A stretch of DNA of 11,655 nucleotides from contig CAZKFT010000051.1 of assembly GCA_964552205.1 (NCBI GenBank), positions 1 to 11,655 of the forward strand, read 5' to 3'. Source of the stretch: JAIVGZ01 sp964552205. Its GTDB lineage: Bacteria; Pseudomonadota; Gammaproteobacteria; Natronospirales; JAIVGZ01. The notes beneath the pieces are model-generated. The model searched no databases, was not told where the DNA came from, and worked only from the letters and a program-made list of their open reading frames with translations. Position numbers and translations under genes: made by a program. Of this stretch, positions 5,393 to 11,655 are shown one piece after another. The stretch's first letter is position 1. Every line of letters starts with the position of its first letter.

Positions 5393-6950
5393 CTGAACCA
5401 GGTCCTACCGGGAGTCCGAGTACAAATACCCACAGGTAGAACAACGACACCCAGAAGATGAAGAAGAAGATCGAGTACGGCAGCATGGTCGCAATCATGG
5501 TGCCGATGCCGAAGTTCTTATTATAGCGTGTCGCCCAGGCAAGGATGAGCCCGAAGTAACTCATCATGGGGGTGATGATGTTCGTCGTGGAGTCGCCGAT
5601 TCGGTATGCCGCCTGGATGGTCTCGGGTGCGTATCCGATCAGCATGAGCATTGGTACGAATACCGGCGCTGTCACAGCCCACTGCGCGGACGCCGACCCT
5701 AGGCTCAAATTCACCACCGCGCACATCATGATGAAGAACAGGAATACGATGGGACCTGTCATGTCGATAGCCAACAGAAAATCAGCGCCGGTGACGGCTG
5801 TGATGATGCCAAGATTGGTCCAGCCAAAGAACGCGACGAACTGAGCGGCGAAAAACACCAAAACCACATACAGACCTAGCGTCGAGATAGCAGAAGCCAT
5901 TCCATCGATGACATCGCGGTCTGTGCGCATGGTGCCAGCCACACGGCCGTAGGCAAAACCGGTCACGAGGAAAAACACGAAGATCCACGCCACGATGCTG
6001 CGGAAGAATGGTCCAGCGCTTCCATCAACCGGGTCACGAAGCACGCCGCCTTCCGGGACCACCAACCAGGCCATGAGCCCAAGCACCGCAAGTGCCGCCA
6101 ACGCCGCTGAGCCCAGCCCCCTGTACTCTCTGCCTTGCAGTTTCTCAAGTGTGCGGTCATCCAGAACACTGGGGTCTGCAAAGGAGCTGTCGTATTTACC
6201 GAGTTTGGGTTCGACAATGAAAATCGTCACCAGCGACCCGATAACCGTGATGAGGAAAGTACTCGCTACCATGAAGAACCAATTCGCGTGCGCATGCACT
6301 TCGTAGCCAGAATCAATCAGACGCGCCGCTTCCTGGGTAATGCCAGCCAACAACGGGTCAACGGTACCGATGAACAGGTTGGCGCTATAACCTCCCGAAA
6401 CACCGGCGAAAGCCGCTGCCATGCCAGCAAGCGGATGTCGGCCCAATGCCAGGAACACGGCGCCTGCCAACGGGACCAGAACCACATAGCCCATTTCAGA
6501 TGCCGTATTGGAGATGACTCCCGCAAACACCACGGCCACGGTCACCACATGGCGTGGCGCGCCGAGGACGATGCCTCTAACCATAGCCGACAGCAATCCA
6601 GATTTCTCCGCTACTCCAACACCAAGCATGGCGACCAACACGACACCCAATGGCGCGAAGTTGACGAAGTTGGAGACGAGGTTCGAAAGGATGCGACGGA
6701 CACCTTCGGCATTCATCAGGCTTATCGCCTCAATGGTCGCTCCTGCGGCTGCGCCTGGCCTCGGATCGACCACCGAAACGCCCAGCCATCCGAATAGACC
6801 CGACAACAGAACCATTGCGGTCGCCAGAATCGCGAACAAGGTGACAGGGTGTGGCAACAGGTTGCCTAACCACTCGACGGTATCCAGAAAGCGGACGAAC
6901 CAACCCCGCTTCGCCATTGCCTCGTATCCATCGTTGGTGGGTCGTGACAT
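5367..6950 (-). CDS. abgT: AbgT-family transporter (p-aminobenzoyl-glutamate transporter / MtrF-like)
   Basis: A 527-residue inner-membrane transporter, close to AbgT and MtrF in length. Hydrophobic helices run throughout, with the two re-entrant-type motifs of the family: SNTASEMGYVVLVPLAG (147-163) and GGYSANLFIGTVDPLLAGIT (186-205), then LGSASAQWAV (417-426) and AYRIGDSTTNIITPM (448-462). From what I recall of the MtrF/YdaH structures, the important Asp, Ser, Trp, Arg and Asp correspond here to Asp198, Ser421, Trp424, Arg450 and Asp453, all present. Members import p-aminobenzoyl-glutamate (folate breakdown product) or export sulfonamides; the sequence alone does not decide. No abgA/abgB hydrolase genes are in the window, which leans slightly toward an efflux or orphan role. 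The ATG directly follows the dusA stop, with a good ribosome site inside dusA. Its 3' end overlaps the convergent lipoprotein gene by 26 nt. Confidence 0.9.
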   Translation of the reverse strand: MSRPTNDGYEAMAKRGWFVRFLDTVEWLGNLLPHPVTLFAILATAMVLLSGLFGWLGVSVVDPRPGAAAGATIEAISLMNAEGVRRILSNLVSNFVNFAPLGVVLVAMLGVGVAEKSGLLSAMVRGIVLGAPRHVVTVAVVFAGVISNTASEMGYVVLVPLAGAVFLALGRHPLAGMAAAFAGVSGGYSANLFIGTVDPLLAGITQEAARLIDSGYEVHAHANWFFMVASTFLITVIGSLVTIFIVEPKLGKYDSSFADPSVLDDRTLEKLQGREYRGLGSAALAALAVLGLMAWLVVPEGGVLRDPVDGSAGPFFRSIVAWIFVFFLVTGFAYGRVAGTMRTDRDVIDGMASAISTLGLYVVLVFFAAQFVAFFGWTNLGIITAVTGADFLLAIDMTGPIVFLFFIMMCAVVNLSLGSASAQWAVTAPVFVPMLMLIGYAPETIQAAYRIGDSTTNIITPMMSYFGLILAWATRYNKNFGIGTMIATMLPYSIFFFIFWVSLFYLWVFVLGLPVGPGSATYYPATP

Positions 6951-7931
6951 CTAATTCTCCCTTTTCAAATGTGCCAATGCCTGTTCAACAACTTCCACTC
7001 CAGCGCCCTGACGGTGGGCATGCTCGCTCAAATGACGGCGCCACTGGCGCGCGCCCGGGCGGCCTTGGAAGAAGCCGAGAAGGTGCCGTGTCATGGCTTG
7101 TAATGGCGTGCCTGCGTCGAGTTCAGCCTGAATATACGGGAAGCAGCTGGAAACCGCTTCCTCTGCGTTTGCAGCGGGTGCGGCGACACCGAACACCGGT
7201 TGCTCCAACTGCGCGAGCAGCCAAGGATCGTGGTAGGCGGCGCGCCCGAGCATGACACCGTCTACCTGCTCCAACGCAGCCATGACGCCCTCATACGTTC
7301 GCAACCCGCCGTTCAAGACCACGGTCAGATGTGGACGTTCTTGCTTGAGGCGCACCACCCGAGCGTAATCCAATGGCGGAATCTCGCGATTCTCTTTCGG
7401 AGACAGGCCTTGGAGCCAGGCTTTGCGCGCGTGGACTATGAAGGTATCGCAACCTACTTCCGACACGGTATCTACGAAATGCACGAAGTCATCCCAGGTG
7501 TCGCAGTCATCTATTCCGATCCGGCATTTCACAGTCACCGGCACGCTGCACGCGCGCTTCATCTCTTGCACGATTCCCGCAACCAATGCCGGCTCTGCCA
7601 TCAGGCAGGCCCCAAACCGGCCGGACTGCACCCGGTCGCTGGGACATCCGCAGTTGAGGTTCACTTCGTCGTAGCCGTGATCGCCCGCGATGGTTGCCGC
7701 GGCAGCGAGCTCGGCCGGGTCAGATCCGCCGAGTTGAACGGCCACAGGGTGCTCGATATCGTTGAAGCGCAATAGCCGCGCCCGGTCACCGCGCAGCACT
7801 GCTGAAGCGGTGACCATTTCGGTATACAGGAGCGCCTGACGGGTCACGGCGCGGAAAATTCGCCGGCAGTGGCGGTCGGTCCAGTCCATCATTGGAGCCA
7901 CAGACAGGCGCCGGGCATTGCCTATTGTCAC
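6951..7931 (-). CDS. dusA: tRNA-dihydrouridine(20/20a) synthase DusA
   Basis: An FMN- and NADPH-dependent enzyme that reduces U20/U20a in the D-loop of tRNA. From the GTG start it is 326 residues, the usual DusA length. The flavin TIM barrel starts at LSVAPMMDWTDRHCR (9-23). The catalytic cysteine is Cys96 in NLNCGCPSDRVQ. VTVKCRIGIDD and FIVHARKAWLQGLSPKENREIPPLDY follow, the latter a DusA-specific signature. The C-terminal helical tRNA-binding part contains GLFQG-like LGFFQGRPGARQWRR and ends LAHLKREN. The same frame has an ATG at 8012, adding 27 residues (rich in Gly/Thr, with ATA and AGG codons) with no counterpart in DusA proteins I recall. GTG at 7931 has AGG 6 nt upstream and a promoter-like TTGCAC-16-TACACT between the two candidates, so I prefer it. 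It forms a two-gene unit with the downstream transporter. Confidence 0.93.
   Translation of the reverse strand: MTIGNARRLSVAPMMDWTDRHCRRIFRAVTRQALLYTEMVTASAVLRGDRARLLRFNDIEHPVAVQLGGSDPAELAAAATIAGDHGYDEVNLNCGCPSDRVQSGRFGACLMAEPALVAGIVQEMKRACSVPVTVKCRIGIDDCDTWDDFVHFVDTVSEVGCDTFIVHARKAWLQGLSPKENREIPPLDYARVVRLKQERPHLTVVLNGGLRTYEGVMAALEQVDGVMLGRAAYHDPWLLAQLEQPVFGVAAPAANAEEAVSSCFPYIQAELDAGTPLQAMTRHLLGFFQGRPGARQWRRHLSEHAHRQGAGVEVVEQALAHLKREN
6957..6963 (-). promoter_or_regulatory. Ribosome binding site for the AbgT-family gene, inside dusA
   Basis: On the minus strand AAGGGAG ends 6 nt before the ATG at 6950. It fixes that start rather than the next Met at residue 12. It also encodes the last residues of DusA (Lys-Arg-Glu), so the two genes are very likely translated from one mRNA with coupling. 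Confidence 0.7.
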
Positions 7932-7961
7932 GATAAACCTGCCAAAATCCGGGATGGCGAC

Positions 7962-7989
7962 AGTGTAACCGCCAGACCCCACCGTGCAA
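7962..7989 (-). promoter_or_regulatory. Putative sigma70-type promoter of dusA-abgT
   Basis: On the minus strand TTGCAC (7989-7984) and TACACT (7967-7962) are 16 nt apart. Initiation would fall near 7955, leaving a leader of about 24 nt before the GTG at 7931. The boxes are moderate matches (TTG at -35; four of six at -10). If correct, the upstream ATG at 8012 cannot be used. Confidence 0.4.
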
Positions 7990-8078
7990 GCAGTGGTATA
8001 TGTCATTATCATCAGGAACCTGACACGGTGGCACTTGTCCCAGTCTTGGTACTACACACACAGAATGAGAGTCCGCGA

Positions 8079-10193
8079 ATGAATATGTGGTCAAAATCGA
8101 TTCGTCTGGTTGCTTACCTGCTTCTGGCGGCACTCCTGGTGCCGGCAGCCGCGTCCGCTACCGCAACCGGACCTTCGTCGAGCCCGACCATTGCCGAGGG
8201 ACCACTCGCCCCGGAAGCCCACTACTCCGATATTTCGATGCTGGTGCGCGATGTCATCTCACGGCTGCACTACGCGCCCCCGGAGTTCGACAACGAGCTC
8301 TCGTCCCGGACCTTCGACCGCTACTTGGTCGTGCTGGACCCAAGCCGCAGTTATTTCCTTGCCAGCGACATCGCCGAGTTCGAACAGTACCGTGGTCGCA
8401 TGGTCCAACCCCGGCGCGCCAGTGACCTGAGTGCCGCCTATGCGATCTATAACCGCTTTTACCAGCGGGTCCGTGAGCGCACCGCTTACCTGCTCGGTCA
8501 GCTTGAAGGAGAACCGGATTTCAGCGTGGATGAGCAGTACCGATTTGACCGTACTGACGCGCCATGGGCCGCAAGCACGGACGAACTCGACGAGATTACC
8601 CGCCAGCGATTCAAGAACGATGCGTTGACGCTACTCCTGACTGGTCAGGAGTGGCCGCAGGTCATGGAGACCCTCGAACGACGCTACAAGGGCATCGAGC
8701 GTCGGGCTGGGCAGACAATCTCCAACGATGTATTTCAGGCATTCATGAATGCGCTGACCACCTCCATAGACCCCCACACCGCCTACCTGACGCCCAGAGC
8801 ACAGGAAAATTTCCGCATCGACATGAGCCTGTCGCTGGAGGGCATTGGCGCAGTCTTGGTTGCGGAAGACGATTACACACGCGTGGTCAGCGTCGTGCCC
8901 TCAGGCCCGGCGGACCAGAGCAAGGCCTTGTTCCCGAATGACCGGGTCTTGGGCGTAGCCCAGGGAGATGACGGGGAGTTCGTGGATGTCGTCGGCTGGC
9001 GCATCGATGATGTCGTCCAGTTGATTCGCGGCCCGAGAGACACCGTCGTGCGCTTGCTCGTGTTGTCCGCCAACTCGTCCCCGGACGCTTCACCACAAGT
9101 GGTAAGGCTCGAGCGCAAACAGGTTCGCCTGGAAGAACAAGCAGCGAAAAGTTCGATTATCGAAGTCGAGCGTGATGGGCGCACCCAACGCATCGGGGTC
9201 ATCGAACTGCCGACATTCTATGCCGACTTCGCCGCCTTGCAGGCCGGCGACCCGGAAGCCAAAAGCACCACACGCGACGTCAGTCGACTACTCGGCGAGC
9301 TGAAGACCGAGGGAGTCGAGGGCGTTGTCATCGACCTCCGCGGTAATGGGGGTGGCTCCTTGTCGGAGGCAACCGACTTGGCAGCACTATTCCTTGGTGA
9401 GGGCCCTGTGGTGCAAATCCGCACCGGAGACGGGGCCACGCAGGTCAGCCGCAACAACGGTACCCCCGCGCTCTACACCGGACCGCTCGCAGTCCTGATT
9501 GACCGACGCAGCGCCTCGGGTTCGGAGATTTTCGCGGGCGTTATCCAGGACTACGGTCGAGGCGTCATCATCGGTGATCGCACCTTCGGCAAGGGCACCG
9601 TCCAGCAGTTGATACCGCTGGACCGCTTCAGCCGCGGCAACGGACCTCGTCTTGGTGAACTCAAACTCACCATCGCGAAGTTTTACCGCGTCAGCGGTGG
9701 TAGCAACCAGCATCGAGGCATCGTCCCGGATATTGGACTGCCTACGCCATACGGCGAAAACGGTTTCGGTGAATCTGAACGGCCTACCGCTCTGCCCTGG
9801 GATGAGATTGCCGCCACGCCATTCGCGTCCGCTGGCGATATACCGCGGCTTATGGGTGAATTACGGAATCGCCACGAGCAACGTGCGGCATCCGATGAGG
9901 CGTTGGCGCTACTGGAGCAGGAGTACGCCACCATGGCGGCGGCTCGCAGTCGCACGTCGGTGTCTTTGAATCGGGAGCAGCGGCTCAGGGAAAACCAGCA
10001 ATTGGAACAACAGCGGCTGGCGCTTGAGAATGCCCGCAGAGCCATTAGAGGCCTGCCGCCCCTTGAATCCTTGGAAGACATCGACGCTACTGAGCAAGGT
10101 GAGGATGTATTGTTAGCCGCCACGGCCGAAGTCGTCGCTGACCTAGCCGACATGGTCCGCCAATCCGGGATTGTCAGGGCCAGTAATAGGTAA
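8079..10193 (+). CDS. prc: Carboxy-terminal processing (tail-specific) protease Prc, S41A family
   Basis: A 704-residue periplasmic protease that degrades or trims proteins from their C termini (in E. coli, FtsI and the lipoprotein MepS among others). The signal peptide covers about 1-27 (hydrophobic core RLVAYLLLAALLVPA, then AAASATA). An N-terminal helical domain is followed by a PDZ domain (about 235-325) starting at MSLSLEGIGAVL. The S41 core (about 365-560) contains GVVIDLRGNGGGSL and the catalytic Ser480 in RRSASGSEIF, with Lys505 in TFGKGTVQQL and Asp491 in QDYGR. The Ser-to-Lys distance of 25 residues equals that of E. coli Prc (Ser430/Lys455). A Prc-specific C-terminal region (DUF3340-like, about 575-690) is Gln/Glu/Arg-rich. 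The ATG at 8079 is chosen because the signal peptide starts there and GAGAG (8067-8071) precedes it; the frame stays open upstream through dusA. It overlaps the convergent small gene by 20 nt. Confidence 0.95.
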   Translation: MNMWSKSIRLVAYLLLAALLVPAAASATATGPSSSPTIAEGPLAPEAHYSDISMLVRDVISRLHYAPPEFDNELSSRTFDRYLVVLDPSRSYFLASDIAEFEQYRGRMVQPRRASDLSAAYAIYNRFYQRVRERTAYLLGQLEGEPDFSVDEQYRFDRTDAPWAASTDELDEITRQRFKNDALTLLLTGQEWPQVMETLERRYKGIERRAGQTISNDVFQAFMNALTTSIDPHTAYLTPRAQENFRIDMSLSLEGIGAVLVAEDDYTRVVSVVPSGPADQSKALFPNDRVLGVAQGDDGEFVDVVGWRIDDVVQLIRGPRDTVVRLLVLSANSSPDASPQVVRLERKQVRLEEQAAKSSIIEVERDGRTQRIGVIELPTFYADFAALQAGDPEAKSTTRDVSRLLGELKTEGVEGVVIDLRGNGGGSLSEATDLAALFLGEGPVVQIRTGDGATQVSRNNGTPALYTGPLAVLIDRRSASGSEIFAGVIQDYGRGVIIGDRTFGKGTVQQLIPLDRFSRGNGPRLGELKLTIAKFYRVSGGSNQHRGIVPDIGLPTPYGENGFGESERPTALPWDEIAATPFASAGDIPRLMGELRNRHEQRAASDEALALLEQEYATMAAARSRTSVSLNREQRLRENQQLEQQRLALENARRAIRGLPPLESLEDIDATEQGEDVLLAATAEVVADLADMVRQSGIVRASNR

Positions 10194-10458
10194 TCAGGGC
10201 CGCCAGGGACAACACGACTGACGCCAGGGCCAAGGAAGCCCACCGCTTTTCCTTGATTTGAGCATAGAAGCTCAACGCAGATAGTGCCGTAAATCCGACA
10301 AAAATCAATGCATTACGCCATAGCGCGGGGATCTCCCGCTGCATGGCGGGCTCATCGCCGCCAATCAGCAGATAAATGAGCAATACCACCGCCAAACCCA
10401 GTGCAATCGCGGCACTGGACCCCAAAACAATGCCCACAACCATCGTGACCGGACGCAT
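10174..10458 (-). CDS. Small predicted membrane protein, not recognised
   Basis: A 94-residue protein with three hydrophobic segments: about 5-33 (VVGIVLGSSAAIALGLAVVL), 48-66 (WRNALIFVGFTALSALSFYA) and 73-91. A charged loop GGDEPAMQREIPALWR lies between the first and second, and IKEKRW between the second and third. I do not recognise the family. The codon pattern and the clear hydrophobic/polar alternation support a real gene, as does its fit between prc and the divergent RND adaptor. There is no Shine-Dalgarno; a TATAAA 8 nt before the ATG suggests a leaderless or nearly leaderless mRNA. Its 3' end overlaps prc by 20 nt. Its function is unknown; the position beside prc need not mean a shared role, because the genes converge. 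Confidence 0.75.
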   Translation of the reverse strand: MRPVTMVVGIVLGSSAAIALGLAVVLLIYLLIGGDEPAMQREIPALWRNALIFVGFTALSALSFYAQIKEKRWASLALASVVLSLAALITYYWP

Positions 10459-10466
10459 GGGCGCAC

Positions 10467-10472
10467 TTTATA
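10467..10472 (-). promoter_or_regulatory. Putative -10 box of the small membrane protein gene
   Basis: On the minus strand TATAAA ends 8 nt before the ATG at 10458. No convincing -35 is seen 16-18 nt further upstream. The distance would put the first transcribed base at or within two bases of the start codon. Confidence 0.35.
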
Positions 10473-10485
10473 CAGAAAAAACGTC

Positions 10486-10513
10486 TTGCGCTCTGCTTCT
10501 TTGCTGTTATACT
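10486..10513 (+). promoter_or_regulatory. Sigma70-type promoter with extended -10, RND adaptor gene
   Basis: TTGCGC (10486-10491) and TATACT (10508-10513) are 16 nt apart. TG at 10505-10506 followed by one base makes an extended -10. Initiation would be near 10520, giving a leader of about 46 nt that includes a small hairpin and the ribosome site GAGAG (10553-10557), 8 nt before the ATG. Confidence 0.65.
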
Positions 10514-10536
10514 TCACTACAACACTAATCCGTCAC

Positions 10537-10549
10537 CCCGATATTCGGG
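10537..10549 (+). other. Small inverted repeat in the predicted leader of the RND adaptor mRNA
   Basis: CCCGA/TCGGG with a TAT loop lies between the predicted start of transcription and the ribosome site. It could be an operator half-site for a repressor, or an mRNA hairpin. It is not a terminator, having no T-run. RND operons are often under TetR-type repressors, but no regulator gene is in the window. Confidence 0.4.
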
Positions 10550-10565
10550 ATAGAGAGCCGCAACC

Positions 10566-11651
10566 ATGAACGCGAACATACTGAAGGCTTCAGCTCTGGC
10601 AACGCTTCTCGCAGGCACACTGGTGCTGTCTGCTTGCGGCAACGGTCAGGCGCAAAATAACGTAGCCAAGGAGGACGAAACGCCGGCAATTCCGGTGGAG
10701 GTCACTCAAGTGCAGCGTGGCCCTATCACCGCGTTCTATTCCACTACCGCCACCCTTGAAGCGGACCGCGAAGCCCGGGTTGTCCCCCGCCTGGGTGGCA
10801 ACATTGATGCCATCTATGTCGAGGAAGGCGATTTCGTCACCGAAGGCCAACGCCTTGCCCGCATTGACAACGAACGCTACCGCATCGAAGTGTCCAGAGC
10901 TCAGGCCACCCTGCAACGCCTCGAGCAGGACTTCAATCGCAGCCGCGAAATGTATTCCCGCAACCTGATCAGTTCGGAGGCCTTTGAGCGCGCCAAGTTC
11001 GAGTTCGACGCCCAGAAAGCACAGTTTGCACTGGCCCAACTCGATCTGTCCTACACGGAAATCACGGCTCCCATCACCGGCGTGGTGTCGGAGCGCATGA
11101 TCAAGGTCGGCAACATGGTGAATGCGCAGAATCCGGTGTTTGTCATCACCTCCATGGACCCGTTGTTGGCGACCCTGCATGTCCCGGAGCGCGAACTGTC
11201 ACGCTTGGTGGTCGACCAGCCCGCATTCGTTGCCGCGGACGCCTTGGCTGGCCGCCAGTTTGCAGGCCGCGTAACCCGTATCAGTCCTGTCATCGACGCT
11301 AACACCGGCACCTTCCGTGTGACCGTTGAGGTCAGGAGCGAGGACGGCGTACTGAAGCCGGGCATGTTTGGCCGTGTCAACATCGTCCATGACCGTCGCG
11401 AGAATGCGCTGCTGATACCGGTGGAGGCGGTCATCACCGAGGATGCACGCTCCTCCGTCTTTGTCATCGTGGATGACAAAGCTGAGCGCCGCACGGTTCG
11501 GGTGGGCTACCGCAACAATGGCCATGTCGAGATTGTTGAAGGTGTCTCCGAAGGCGAACTCGTTGTGGTCACCGGACAGGCGAGCCTGCGTAACCAGTCC
11601 AAGGTCGCCATCATTTCCGGCGCACCCCAGGTCGAGCAAGTAGGAGAGTGA
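10566..11651 (+). CDS. RND efflux system periplasmic adaptor (membrane fusion) lipoprotein
   Basis: A 361-residue adaptor of the MexA/AcrA/HlyD type, which bridges an inner-membrane RND pump to an outer-membrane channel. The lipoprotein signal ends at a perfect lipobox LSAC (Cys24), followed by Gly, so it is probably lipidated. The first half of the lipoyl-like domain starts near 68 (EARVVPRLGGNIDAIYVEEGDFVTEGQRLARID). A short coiled-coil hairpin (about 105-160) follows, then the second half TEITAPITGVVSERMIKVGNMV (164-185). The beta-barrel covers about 200-275 (RVTRISPVIDANTGTFRVTVEV) and the membrane-proximal domain about 280-352 (LLIPVEAVITED ... VVVTGQASLRNQSKV). The short hairpin suggests a MexA-like or heavier-RND relative; the substrate is not predictable. 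The stop at 11649-11651 is followed by CCAT at the edge, and a ribosome site precedes it, so the pump gene most likely follows. Confidence 0.93.
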   Translation: MNANILKASALATLLAGTLVLSACGNGQAQNNVAKEDETPAIPVEVTQVQRGPITAFYSTTATLEADREARVVPRLGGNIDAIYVEEGDFVTEGQRLARIDNERYRIEVSRAQATLQRLEQDFNRSREMYSRNLISSEAFERAKFEFDAQKAQFALAQLDLSYTEITAPITGVVSERMIKVGNMVNAQNPVFVITSMDPLLATLHVPERELSRLVVDQPAFVAADALAGRQFAGRVTRISPVIDANTGTFRVTVEVRSEDGVLKPGMFGRVNIVHDRRENALLIPVEAVITEDARSSVFVIVDDKAERRTVRVGYRNNGHVEIVEGVSEGELVVVTGQASLRNQSKVAIISGAPQVEQVGE

Positions 11652-11655
11652 CCAT
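11643..11655 (+). promoter_or_regulatory. Ribosome binding site and truncated start of the next gene
   Basis: GGAGAG (11643-11648) overlaps the end of the adaptor gene and is followed 5 nt later by AT, the last two bases of the window. If the next base is G, a gene starts at 11654, 2 nt after the adaptor stop. By operon convention it would be the RND inner-membrane pump. Confidence 0.5.

Noticed and set aside
8028..8063. Sigma70 promoter for prc (GTGGCA or TTGTCC with TACTAC)
   Set aside because: Neither box pair combines acceptable matches with 16-18 nt spacing; no promoter can be supported here.
7869..8078. Upstream extension of prc through dusA
   Set aside because: The frame is open, but it is antisense to the dusA 5' end, and the signal peptide begins at the ATG at 8079.
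10194..10229. Short direct repeat CGCCAGGG (10201-10208 and 10222-10229)
   Set aside because: It lies inside the small membrane protein gene and follows from its repeated Ala/Leu/Ser codons.

Overview
The window is a gene-dense piece of a bacterial chromosome with moderately high GC content. The gene set (Prc-type S41 protease, DusA, AbgT-family transporter, Gdx/SugE, FlgO-like TPR protein, RND adaptor lipoprotein) suggests a gammaproteobacterium, perhaps near the Xanthomonadales/Chromatiales. That placement is inference from family resemblance only. There are no rRNA or tRNA genes, insertion sequences, CRISPR arrays or phage genes. No gene-free stretch exceeds about 150 bases.

Layout, left to right. 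Positions 1-82 are a chain of short perfect hairpins that appears to run in from outside the window. Next is a two-gene unit: an AAC(6')-like GNAT acetyltransferase and a pirin, overlapping as ATGA. A small Cys-rich, probably zinc-binding protein converges on the pirin and diverges from gdx/sugE (guanidinium exporter) across only 18 bp. Gdx converges, with a 1-bp gap, on a 720-residue membrane-anchored FlgO-like/TPR protein. Divergent from that gene, across 42 bp, is a pair of unrecognised envelope genes: a three-helix membrane protein overlapping a small lipoprotein by ATGA. The lipoprotein gene overlaps the 3' end of an AbgT-family transporter gene by 26 nt. That transporter gene is the second gene of a dusA-abgT unit, in which the dusA stop codon directly abuts the abgT start.

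Divergent from dusA is prc, encoding a periplasmic tail-specific protease with its Ser/Lys dyad intact. Its 3' end overlaps a small convergent three-helix membrane protein gene by 20 nt. The last gene is an RND efflux periplasmic adaptor lipoprotein with a good extended -10 promoter. A ribosome binding site at the right edge announces the next gene, most likely the RND pump.

Most of the window is cell-envelope, transport and housekeeping function. The less ordinary signals are the hairpin chain, the symmetric divergent promoter at 4265-4292 with apparently leaderless genes on both sides, the unrecognised membrane protein/lipoprotein pair, and two convergent 3' overlaps of the same phase. I did not find a clear new defence or mobile system.
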